Of a stretch of 10,054 nt of DNA, positions 1 through 6,688 are shown one piece after another. The stretch is from Nonomuraea sp. GTDB taxonomy: Bacteria; Actinomycetota; Actinomycetes; Streptosporangiales; Streptosporangiaceae. Both the position numbers and the translations under genes were made by a program. Position 1 is the stretch's first letter; each line of letters opens with the position of its first letter. The notes beneath the pieces were generated by a model that did not search any database, had not been told where the DNA came from, and saw nothing but the letters and a program-made list of their open reading frames with translations. The DNA lies in contig JABFVJ010000486.1 of NCBI GenBank assembly GCA_013362835.1, positions 1-10,054 on the forward strand. The letters are read 5' to 3'.

Positions 1-227
1 CCGGCCGCGCGCTGCACGGCCTTGGTCCGCACCGGCTGCACTTCGGCGACCGACGGCGCGGCCTGCGCCGCCACGACGGTGACCGGGACGGACGCCGGCT
101 CCTCCGGCAGCTCCGGCGGGGGACCCGCCGGGCGGCTCGCGGAGCGGCGGGGCCTGGTCACCTTGGGCTGTTCAGTTGTTTCCCCGTCAGGGCCAGTGGC
201 CCCGGCGTTGGGCTCGTTGTCGAGCAT
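1..227 (-). CDS. rne: Ribonuclease E/G (Rne/Rng family), N-terminal fragment, cut by the window edge
   Basis: The gene reads leftwards from an ATG at 227-225 and leaves the window after 75 codons. The visible part begins MLDNEPNAGATGP and is a low-complexity stretch rich in Pro, Ala and Glu, with a short basic patch (residues 25-33, RPRRSASRP). No S1 RNA-binding domain or catalytic domain is reached. Actinobacterial RNase E/G proteins carry this kind of long disordered N-terminal extension before the S1 and endonuclease core, where the enzyme cleaves single-stranded AU-rich RNA in mRNA decay and rRNA/tRNA maturation. The identification rests on the extension's style and on synteny: rne follows the radical SAM/DUF2344 pair next to the mre operon in Streptomyces. 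A GGGAG ribosome binding site (241-237) lies nine bases before the ATG. Another disordered protein cannot be excluded from this fragment alone. Confidence 0.65.
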   Translation of the reverse strand, partial: MLDNEPNAGATGPDGETTEQPKVTRPRRSASRPAGPPPELPEEPASVPVTVVAAQAAPSVAEVQPVRTKAVQRAA

Positions 228-236
228 GCGGGCGCT

Positions 237-241
237 CTCCC
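237..241 (-). promoter_or_regulatory. Shine-Dalgarno site of the rne-like gene
   Basis: On the minus strand the sequence GGGAG is followed by a nine-base spacer and the ATG at 227. This supports that ATG over other in-frame starts. Confidence 0.6.
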
Positions 242-301
242 GTCAGCTCCCGGGCGCGTCGCCGCGCCGCGCAGGAGCTCTCGTGTCTCGTTGTCCGCCC
301 C

Positions 302-320
302 CGCCTCCGGAAAGGAGACG
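302..320 (-). repeat. Small hairpin in the rne leader
   Basis: On the minus strand CGTCTCC, a five-base loop TTTCC and GGAGGCG can form a seven-pair stem with one G-U pair. No U-tract follows, so it does not look like an intrinsic terminator. It lies about 75 bases upstream of the rne-like ATG and would be part of the 5' leader if transcription starts further upstream. Confidence 0.35.
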
Positions 321-396
321 CGGGCGCCAAGTCCTGTCAGCGGTAGCGCCCCGCTCGCGCAGGGCACCTCCTGCCTGATCGGAAATCCGCTCGTCA

Positions 397-442
397 GACC
401 GCCGCCCCACTGTCGTGCCTGGCCTGAGCCGTAGTGGCGGTC
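397..442 (-). repeat. Interrupted inverted repeat just after the DUF2344 gene
   Basis: GACCGCC (442-436 on the minus strand) pairs perfectly with GGCGGTC (403-397). An alternative register pairs CCACT (437-433) with AGTGG (411-407). It begins 18 bases beyond the DUF2344 stop codon. There is no T-run behind it, so it is either a non-canonical terminator or processing structure, or part of the rne leader. Confidence 0.35.
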
Positions 443-460
443 CATCTCGCAAACTTCCCA

Positions 461-1270
461 TCAGTTGCCGACGACGTGCTCACCCGCCGGTCCCGCCTCG
501 GCGCCGCGCGTTGTGTCGCGGTCAAGGCCGAGCGGGTCGGCAAGCGCACCGGTGCCGGCGTCGAGCGGCCCCTGCGCCAGCCTGGTCACCTCGGGGGGAA
601 CCGGCGGCGCGAAGTCGGCCACAAGGCGCAGCCCTGTGAGCACATCATCGGGTCGAACGGCAGGCGTCATGTGCCGAACAACCATGCGCAGTATGACACA
701 CGTCTGTCCGGGCACCTGAGCTGCGGTTCTGTCTGTTCCCTCGGACACCACGAGCCTCAGGACGGCCTCCCGCGCGTCGAAGCGCCGGGGACCCTTCTTG
801 GTGAGGCGCTCGACCTCCACGGTGGCCGCCGCGAGAAACTTCTCCACCGCCACTGCGGCGAGCTCGCGATCGGCACCGGGCAGCCGCACCTCCCAGTCGG
901 AGACCTCCAGCCGGTCGGCCAGCCCCCCCGGGCCCGCCTCCACGACGTCGAGCACATCGAGACCGGGCGGCAGCGACTCGTCGAGGTCGGACTTGACCTG
1001 CTCGGGATCGCACAGCCTGGTGACACCGATCTCAAGGTATTCGGCTTCGCTGGCGACGCCGGTCGGCGCCGCGCCCGCGTAGGAGATCTTCGGGTGGGGC
1101 GAGAAACCCGCGCTGTAGGCCACCGGAATACCGGCACGGCGGACCGCCCTCTCGACGGCCCGCGAGATGTCGCGGTGACTGGTGAAGCGCAGACGACCGC
1201 GCTTGGCGTAACGCACGCGAAGGCGCTGCGCCGTGGGCGCGGGCGGAGGCCCGTCGGGAACAGGTTTCAG
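461..1270 (-). CDS. DUF2344 / TIGR03936 radical SAM-associated protein
   Basis: This protein is the usual partner of TIGR03960 radical SAM proteins; in some bacteria the two are fused. Its biochemical role is not established. The conserved N-terminal core is visible as RVRYAKRGRLRFTSHRD (residues 18-34), AYSAGFSPHPKISYAGAAP (51-69) and GVASEAEYLEIG (71-82). A conserved tail, VTRLAQGPL (228-236) with ADPLGLDRD (244-252), is also present. The protein is predicted cytosolic, with no signal or membrane segment. Start choice: no ATG, GTG or TTG lies sensibly behind the strong Shine-Dalgarno AAGGGAAGGA (1289-1280), but an in-frame CTG at 1270-1268 is nine bases after it and gives 269 residues. Alternatives are GTG at 1360 (299 residues, no Shine-Dalgarno, 8 bases after the radical SAM stop) and GTG at 1216 (251 residues, removes part of the conserved first strand). 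Family identity is secure; the start is uncertain. The gene ends TGA at 463-461. Confidence 0.88.
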   Translation of the reverse strand: MKPVPDGPPPAPTAQRLRVRYAKRGRLRFTSHRDISRAVERAVRRAGIPVAYSAGFSPHPKISYAGAAPTGVASEAEYLEIGVTRLCDPEQVKSDLDESLPPGLDVLDVVEAGPGGLADRLEVSDWEVRLPGADRELAAVAVEKFLAAATVEVERLTKKGPRRFDAREAVLRLVVSEGTDRTAAQVPGQTCVILRMVVRHMTPAVRPDDVLTGLRLVADFAPPVPPEVTRLAQGPLDAGTGALADPLGLDRDTTRGAEAGPAGEHVVGN

Positions 1271-1279
1271 AGCTTTGCG

Positions 1280-1289
1280 TCCTTCCCTT
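1280..1289 (-). promoter_or_regulatory. Strong Shine-Dalgarno site in front of a putative CTG start
   Basis: The minus strand reads AAGGGAAGGA, then nine bases (CGCAAAGCT), then CTG at 1270. There is no ATG, GTG or TTG in any frame in the next 30 bases. The site therefore argues for initiation at CTG. Confidence 0.55.
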
Positions 1290-1368
1290 GTAAGAGTTCC
1301 TTCGTCCAGGATAAGCCGCCGCGACGCGTGAACGTGTACGCCGAGACACGGCTCGCCCACTGAGCGCG

Positions 1369-3279
1369 CTAGACCACGGTGAGAGGAAGGAGCCTGCGCC
1401 CTGTCGGGCCGATCTGAATCTCGGTGCCCATGGTCGGGCAGACGCCGCAGTCGTAGCACGGAGTCCAGCGGCAGTCTTCGACCTCGCCGCCGGACACGGC
1501 CTCCTGCCAGTCCTGCCACAACCATTCGCGGTCGAGCCCGGCGTCGAGGTGGTCCCACGGGAGCACCTCGTTCTCGGCCCGCTCGCGCGTGGTGTACCAG
1601 TCGACGTCGACGCCCGCCTTCTCGGCGGCCGCCATCCATCTGTCGTAGGAGAAGTGCTCGCTCCACCCGTCGAACCGGCCGCCGGCCTCCCAGACGGCCC
1701 TGATCACCGCGCCGACCCTGCGGTCGCCGCGCGAGAGCAGGCCCTCCACGATCGACGGCTTGCCGTCGTGGTAGCGGAAGCCGATGGCTCTGCCGTATTG
1801 CCTGTCGCCGCGCAGCGAGTCGCGCAGCGCCTTGAGCCGCCTGTCGACGGTCTCGTGGTCGGCCTGCGCGGCCCACTGGAACGGGGTGTGCGGCTTGGGC
1901 ACGAACCCGCCGATGGAGACCGTGCAGCGGATGTCGCGGCTGCCGGTGGCCTCGCGGCCCGCCTGGATGACCTTCTTGGCCAGGTCGGCGATGCCGAGCA
2001 CGTCTTCGTCCTGCTCGGTGGGCAGGCCGCACATGAAGTAGAGCTTCACCTGCCGCCACCCCTGGGAGTAGGCGGTGGTGACGGTGCGGATGAGGTCTTC
2101 CTCGGTGACCATCTTGTTGATCACCTTGCGCATGCGCTCGGAGCCGCCCTCGGGGGCGAACGTGAGGCCCGAGCGCCTGCCGTTCCTGGAGAACTCGTTG
2201 GCCAGGTCGATGTTGAACGCGTCGACCCTGGTCGAGGGCAGGGACAGCGAGGTGTTGGTGCCCTCGTAGCGGTCGGCCAGGCCCTTGGCGACCTCGGCGA
2301 TCTCGGAGTGGTCGGCGGACGACAGCGACAGCAGGCCGACCTCGTTGAAGCCGGACTCCTTGATGCCGTTGTCGACCATGGCGCCGATCGTGGTGATCGA
2401 ACGCTCCCGCACCGGACGCGTGATCATGCCGGCCTGGCAGAAGCGGCACCCGCGCGTGCAGCCGCGGAAGATCTCCACGCTGAACCGCTCGTGGACCGTC
2501 TCGGCCAGCGGCACCAGCGGTTTCTTCGGATAGGGCCACTCGTCGAGGTCCATCACGGTGTGCTTGTGCACCCGCCAGGGCACCTCGGCCCTGTTGGGCG
2601 CGACCCGCTTGATGCGGCCGTCGGGGTGGTAGTCGACGTCGTAGAACTTCGGCACGTAGACGCCGCCGGACTCGGCGAGCCGCATCAGCAGCTCGTCGCG
2701 GCCGCCCGGCCGGCCCTCGGCCTTCCATTCGCGGATGACCTCGGAGATGGCGATCGAGATCTGTTCGCCGTCGCCGAGCACGGCCGCGTCGAGGAAGTCG
2801 GCGATCGGCTCGGGGTTGAAGGCCGCGTGGCCGCCGGCGAGCACGATCGGGTCGTCCTCGCCCCGGTCGACCGCGTTGAGCGGGATCCCGGCGAGGTCGA
2901 GCGCGGTCAGCATGTTGGTGTAGCCGAGCTCGGTCGAGAACGACACGCCGAACACGTCGAAGGCGCGCACCGGCCGGTGGGCGTCGACGGTGAACTGCGG
3001 GACGCCCTCGGCCCGCATGAGCGCCTCCAGATCGGGCCAGACCGCGTAGGTGCGCTCGGCCAGGGTCCTGGGCAGCTCGTTGATGATCTCGTAGAGGATG
3101 GCGACGCCCTGGTTGGGCAGCCCGACCTCGTAGGCGTCCGGGTACATCAGCGCCCACCGCACGTCGGCGGAGTCCCAGTCCTTGACGGTCGAGTTGAGCT
3201 CACCCCCGACGTACTGGATGGGCTTCTGCACCTTGGGCAGCAGCGCTTCCAGGCGGTGGAATATCGACTCGACAGGCAT
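1369..3279 (-). CDS. TIGR03960-family radical SAM protein with B12-binding-like N-terminus
   Basis: The product is a 636-residue cytosolic protein. Residues 40-175 look like a Rossmann-type cobalamin-binding domain (YPDAYEVG at 46-53; FDVFGVSFSTELGYTNML at 107-124; VLAGGHAAFNPEP at 146-158; VLGDGE at 167-172). The radical SAM core carries the CX3CX2C cluster motif C274-x3-C278-x2-C281 within FRGCTRGCRFCQAG, which holds the 4Fe-4S cluster that cleaves S-adenosylmethionine. A further Cys-rich tail has C603, C608, C611 and C614 (CX4CX2CX2C) and may bind a second cluster or zinc. The family's substrate is unknown. The start is ATG at 3279, chosen because homology-like sequence begins at MPVESIFHRL and the open frame upstream overlaps the real small gene at 3300-3479. 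The ribosome binding site is weak (TGGAACGT before ATG). It lies 20 bases after the small gene and just before its DUF2344 partner, as expected for one operon. Confidence 0.92.
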   Translation of the reverse strand: MPVESIFHRLEALLPKVQKPIQYVGGELNSTVKDWDSADVRWALMYPDAYEVGLPNQGVAILYEIINELPRTLAERTYAVWPDLEALMRAEGVPQFTVDAHRPVRAFDVFGVSFSTELGYTNMLTALDLAGIPLNAVDRGEDDPIVLAGGHAAFNPEPIADFLDAAVLGDGEQISIAISEVIREWKAEGRPGGRDELLMRLAESGGVYVPKFYDVDYHPDGRIKRVAPNRAEVPWRVHKHTVMDLDEWPYPKKPLVPLAETVHERFSVEIFRGCTRGCRFCQAGMITRPVRERSITTIGAMVDNGIKESGFNEVGLLSLSSADHSEIAEVAKGLADRYEGTNTSLSLPSTRVDAFNIDLANEFSRNGRRSGLTFAPEGGSERMRKVINKMVTEEDLIRTVTTAYSQGWRQVKLYFMCGLPTEQDEDVLGIADLAKKVIQAGREATGSRDIRCTVSIGGFVPKPHTPFQWAAQADHETVDRRLKALRDSLRGDRQYGRAIGFRYHDGKPSIVEGLLSRGDRRVGAVIRAVWEAGGRFDGWSEHFSYDRWMAAAEKAGVDVDWYTTRERAENEVLPWDHLDAGLDREWLWQDWQEAVSGGEVEDCRWTPCYDCGVCPTMGTEIQIGPTGRRLLPLTVV

Positions 3280-3299
3280 ACGTTCCAGGGTAGCGGCGC

Positions 3300-3479
3300 T
3301 CAGACCGTGGCAGGTCCGGGGATGTCGATGTCGTTTCCGCTGAGCACGAGGATGCGGTGGCCCTCGTAGCAGGTCAGTTCGACGGCGATGACGCCGTTCG
3401 CGAGGTTGTGCACACCGGCGACGTGGTTCGCGGGCAGCAGAAACCGCTCCCCGCATTCATCGCAATAAGCCAGGAACAT
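3300..3479 (-). CDS. Small putative zinc-binding protein (59 aa), unrecognised family
   Basis: The ATG at 3479 opens a 59-codon frame ending TGA at 3302-3300. The protein starts MFLAYCDECGERFLLP and contains a CxxC knuckle (C6, C9) and a second CxxxH element (C37, H41, in ELTCYEGHRI). This is the spacing style of small zinc ribbons or treble clefs, although no function can be assigned. It has no signal peptide or membrane segment. The gene fills the gap between rodA and the radical SAM gene exactly: three bases after the rodA stop and 20 bases before the next ATG. No Shine-Dalgarno is visible upstream (GTTTAATTGACGT before ATG), so translation is probably coupled to rodA termination. Zinc binding is inferred from the motif; the reality of the gene is supported by its tight fit, protein-like composition and intact frame. 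Confidence 0.75.
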   Translation of the reverse strand: MFLAYCDECGERFLLPANHVAGVHNLANGVIAVELTCYEGHRILVLSGNDIDIPGPATV

Positions 3480-3482
3480 ACG

Positions 3483-4646
3483 TCAATTAAACGACTGCCG
3501 CCGCACTCTGATGGCGAGAAGCAGCCCGATCGCCATCAGGTTCGCGAAAGTGGCGGTGCCGCCATATGACACGAACGGCAACGGCAACCCGGTGATCGGC
3601 ATGATCCCGATCGTCATCCCGACGTTGATGAACGTCTGGAACGCGAACCAGCACACGATCATGCCCGCGACCATCGTGCCGAACCTGTCGTCGCAGTCTC
3701 TCGCGACCTTCAGCCCGCGCAGCAGCACCACGCCGAGCAGCAGGACCACGGTGACGGACCCGATGAAGCCGAACTCCTCCCCCGCCACCGTGAAGATGAA
3801 GTCGGTGTGCTGCTCGGGCACGAACCTCCCGGTCGTCTGCCCCCCGCCGAACAGCCCCTTGCCCAGCAGCCCCCCGGATCCGATCGCGATCAGCGACTGG
3901 GTGCTGTTGTAGCCCACCCCGCGCGGATCCACCTTCGGATCGACGAACGCGGTGAACCGCGCCACCTGGTAGGGCTCCAGCAGGTTGAAGTAGAAGACGC
4001 AGAACACCCCGGCCGCCGCCACGGCCACCAGCGCCACGATCCACCGCTTGCGCACGCCCCCGATCACCAGCCCCGACGCGGTGATCGCGGCGAGCACGAG
4101 CGCCGTGCCGAGGTCGGGCTGCAACATCACCAGCCCCATCGTGACCGAGGCCGCGACCAGGGCCAGCACGATGTCGAGCCCCCGCGGGCGGTCGCTACCC
4201 TCCGCGGGCTGGGCCAGCAGCATCGCGATGATCAGCAACAGCCCGACCTTCGCGAACTCCGACGGCTGCACCGCGAACCCGCCGCCGAGCAGGATCCACG
4301 AGTGCGACCCGTTGATCGTCGCGCCCAGCGGCGTGATCACCAGCGCCAGCCCCACCAGCGACACCAGGAACACGAGCGGCGCGTACGCCCGCATCGCCCG
4401 ATGGTCGACCATGGCCACCACCGCGCACAACGTGACGCCGATGACCTCGTTGAGCAGGTGTTTCTTCACCAGGCCCGTGGCGCCGGGCGCCCACGTACGG
4501 GTCGAGGACCACACCAGCAGCGTGCCGATCAGGCACAGCCCGGCCACCGCGACCAGCAGCAGCCCGTCCATCCGGCGGACCATGGAGTGCTCGCCGATGG
4601 CCCGCTGGATGAGCGAGGGCCGCCGCGCGGCCAGGGACCGGCTCAC
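3483..4646 (-). CDS. rodA: RodA, SEDS-family peptidoglycan glycosyltransferase
   Basis: RodA polymerises lipid II into glycan strands in the membrane, working as a complex with the PBP2 encoded immediately upstream. The 387-residue protein is strongly hydrophobic, with roughly ten membrane segments as in SEDS proteins. Family signatures are clear: GATINGSHSWILL (108-120), QPSEFAK (127-133), QPDLGTAL (176-183), GVGYNSTQSLIAIGSGG (243-259), EQHTDFIF (278-285) and GLPLPFVSYGG (353-363). D282 in the HTDF motif matches the catalytic Asp known from E. coli RodA (D262). The start is GTG at 4646-4644, whose last bases form GTGA with the PBP2 stop, a four-base overlap. An internal ATG at residue 22 would also precede the first membrane helix but lacks the overlap. 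FtsW is a paralogue, but the PBP2/MreBCD context marks this as RodA (called sfr in Streptomyces). Confidence 0.96.
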   Translation of the reverse strand: MSRSLAARRPSLIQRAIGEHSMVRRMDGLLLVAVAGLCLIGTLLVWSSTRTWAPGATGLVKKHLLNEVIGVTLCAVVAMVDHRAMRAYAPLVFLVSLVGLALVITPLGATINGSHSWILLGGGFAVQPSEFAKVGLLLIIAMLLAQPAEGSDRPRGLDIVLALVAASVTMGLVMLQPDLGTALVLAAITASGLVIGGVRKRWIVALVAVAAAGVFCVFYFNLLEPYQVARFTAFVDPKVDPRGVGYNSTQSLIAIGSGGLLGKGLFGGGQTTGRFVPEQHTDFIFTVAGEEFGFIGSVTVVLLLGVVLLRGLKVARDCDDRFGTMVAGMIVCWFAFQTFINVGMTIGIMPITGLPLPFVSYGGTATFANLMAIGLLLAIRVRRQSFN

Positions 4647-6688
4647 TGGTGGATCACCGTCCCATCGGGCGCGAACTTCGGCAACCCGGTCGGAAGCCGC
4701 CCGCCGGGCACAGCCGCCGGGCCCTTGAACCCGTAGATGCCCTCGTAGATCTCACGTGCGGCCGGCGCCGCCGTCGAGGCGCCCATGCCACCCTGCGACA
4801 CCATGACGACCACCACGTACTGGGGATTCTTCGTCGGCGCGAACGAGGCGAACCATGAGGTGTCCTTCTTGCCCCACACCTCCGCCGTACCGGTCTTGCC
4901 GCCGATGCGCACCTTGTCCATGGGGAAGCCGGTGAACGCTCCCGCCGCGGTGCCGTCGGAGGGGACCTGGCTCAGCGCGTTCTTGATGTAGAGGCGTTCC
5001 TTCTCGCTGATCGGCAGCTTGCCCACCACCGGCACGTCGATGGTCCTGACCACCTTGCCGTCGGGCCGCACCTGCGCCCACCCGATGCGCGGGCTGCGCA
5101 CCTTGCCGTCGCTCACCAGCGCCATGTACGCCCTGGCGAGCTGCATCGGCGTCACCAGCACGTCACCCTGGCCGATGGCGAAGTTCGCCGAGTCACCGGG
5201 CCGCAGCAGGAACCCCTCGGTGCAGTTCTCCAGCGCCAGCCGCTTGAGGAACTCGGCCCGCGCCCGGTCCTTCTCCTCCGGATAGCCCTTGCGCGACCGT
5301 TCGCAGCTGGTCGCGCTGGTCCTGTTCCACAGGTCCTTCTTCCAGGCCCGGTCGGGGATGCGCCCCGAGGACTCGCCCGGCAGGTCGACCCCCGTCGGCT
5401 TCCCGAACCCGAAGGCCCTGGCCGTGTTGGCGAACACCTCCTTGGTGCGCTTCTTCGGGTTGCGCCCGCCGTCCTTCAGATACTGCTCGTACGCGGCCCG
5501 GTAGAAGATCGTGTCGCACGACTTGACCAGCGCCGTGTGCAGATTCATCTGACCGAGCGCGATCCCCCGGAAGTTGCTGAACGACCGGTCACCCACCATG
5601 TACGACCCGGGACAGTCGTAGGAGCCGTTGATCGGATACCCGGCCCGCAACATCGCCGACACCGACGACACCTTGAACGTCGATCCGGGCGCGAACTGCC
5701 CGTTGATCGCCCGCGACACCAGCGGTTTGCCCGACTTCTCCGACAACAGCCACTGGTAGCCCTTGGCGGAGATGCCCCCGGCCCAGATCTCCGGGTCGTA
5801 GCCCGGCGCGCTGGCCAGCGCCACGACCCTCCCGCTGCGCGCGTCGAGCACGACCGCGGCGCCGCCGTCGGCCCCCGGAGCGTTCTTCATCGCATGGCCG
5901 AGCGCCTTCTCCGTCACCGTCTGCACCCGCGCGTCGATGCTGGTCACCAGGTGGTCTCCGGCGACCGGCTGCACCTGCTCCTCGACCCCGAGCGCCTTGC
6001 CCATCCGGTCGACCTGCACCCTGCGCAGCCCCGACTTTCCGCGCAGCTCGTCGTCGTAGACGTACTCGATGCCGTCGCGCCCGGCCAGGTCGACGCCCGA
6101 GAAGCTGGCCTTGAGCCCTTCGCGTTTCTCCAGCTCCGCCTCGGTCACCGGCTGCAGGTAGCCCAGCATCTGGGCCCCGGCCCTGCCCCCCGGATACTGC
6201 CGGATGGAGTGGATCTCCGCGGTGATCCCGGGGAACTCCTCCTGCCGCTCCAGAATCTGCAGCGCCTCACGCGTGTCCACCTTCTCGTCCAGCGGGACCG
6301 GCTGGTAGGGCGACCCGGTCCAGCACGGCTTGCCCACCCCGGGACCGCACGGCGTGATGCGCTGCTTCAAGTCCTTGACCGGCCGGTCGAGCACCGAGGA
6401 GAGCCTGCGCAGCACGCTCATCCCGCCACCCGGCATCCTGGACAGCTTGGTCCTGTCGACCGACACGACCAGCGCGGTCCTGTTGCGCACCAGCGGCCGC
6501 CCGGACGAGTCGAGGATCTGCCCCCGCACCGCGGGCACGATCACCGTACGCGTCCTGGTCTCCATCGCCCGGGTGACGAACTCCTGCCCGCGCACGACCT
6601 GCACCTGCCACAGGCGTACGGCCAGCACGACGAGCAGCAGCACCACCAGGACGTGCAGCACCAGCAGCCGCGTACGCATGCGGATCAT
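4643..6688 (-). CDS. mrdA: Penicillin-binding protein 2, class B peptidoglycan transpeptidase
   Basis: PBP2 cross-links the glycan strands made by RodA. The 681-residue protein has a short cytosolic N-terminus, one membrane anchor (about residues 7-26), a pedestal/dimerisation region (about 48-240, with VRGQILDSSGRPL) and a transpeptidase domain (about 270-652). Catalytic motifs are intact: S336-T-F-K339 with the acyl-ester serine, S390-C-D392 (the SxD form usual in PBP2) and K598-T-G-T601. Between VDLPGE (434-439) and AIGQGD (504-509) lies a loop of about 65 residues with two cysteines. The extracytoplasmic part has six cysteines in all: 114, 122, 359, 391, 462 and 489. Start: ATG at 6688 forms ATGA with the mreD stop; a second ATG three codons later is possible. 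Upstream frame extension overlaps mreD and is spurious. Confidence 0.96.
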   Translation of the reverse strand: MIRMRTRLLVLHVLVVLLLVVLAVRLWQVQVVRGQEFVTRAMETRTRTVIVPAVRGQILDSSGRPLVRNRTALVVSVDRTKLSRMPGGGMSVLRRLSSVLDRPVKDLKQRITPCGPGVGKPCWTGSPYQPVPLDEKVDTREALQILERQEEFPGITAEIHSIRQYPGGRAGAQMLGYLQPVTEAELEKREGLKASFSGVDLAGRDGIEYVYDDELRGKSGLRRVQVDRMGKALGVEEQVQPVAGDHLVTSIDARVQTVTEKALGHAMKNAPGADGGAAVVLDARSGRVVALASAPGYDPEIWAGGISAKGYQWLLSEKSGKPLVSRAINGQFAPGSTFKVSSVSAMLRAGYPINGSYDCPGSYMVGDRSFSNFRGIALGQMNLHTALVKSCDTIFYRAAYEQYLKDGGRNPKKRTKEVFANTARAFGFGKPTGVDLPGESSGRIPDRAWKKDLWNRTSATSCERSRKGYPEEKDRARAEFLKRLALENCTEGFLLRPGDSANFAIGQGDVLVTPMQLARAYMALVSDGKVRSPRIGWAQVRPDGKVVRTIDVPVVGKLPISEKERLYIKNALSQVPSDGTAAGAFTGFPMDKVRIGGKTGTAEVWGKKDTSWFASFAPTKNPQYVVVVMVSQGGMGASTAAPAAREIYEGIYGFKGPAAVPGGRLPTGLPKFAPDGTVIHQ

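Larger units (their letters stand above)
228..460 (-). promoter_or_regulatory. Spacer and probable leader region of the rne-like gene
   Basis: This 233-base stretch separates the DUF2344 stop from the rne-like start. No convincing reading frame fills it: the frames open across it give out-of-phase compositions. It holds two potential RNA structures when read on the minus strand, listed separately at 397-442 and 302-320. No clear -35/-10 pair was found, so whether rne has its own promoter here or is read through from upstream cannot be decided by eye. E. coli rne has a structured leader used for autoregulation; a similar role here is only inference. Confidence 0.4.

Noticed and set aside
461..3157. 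898-codon minus-strand open frame that would fuse into DUF2344
   Set aside because: Only the last 270 codons resemble a real protein. The preceding part is an Arg-rich out-of-phase reading of the radical SAM gene, so this is not a natural fusion.
1549..3369. 606-codon open frame on the plus strand opposite the radical SAM gene
   Set aside because: Its translation is dominated by Val, Gly, Asp and Ala-Arg repeats, the usual antisense shadow of a high-GC gene, while the minus strand shows the complete radical SAM signature.
5515..5523. SxD instead of SxN at the second PBP motif
   Set aside because: SxD is normal in PBP2-type class B proteins, so it is not a missing catalytic residue.
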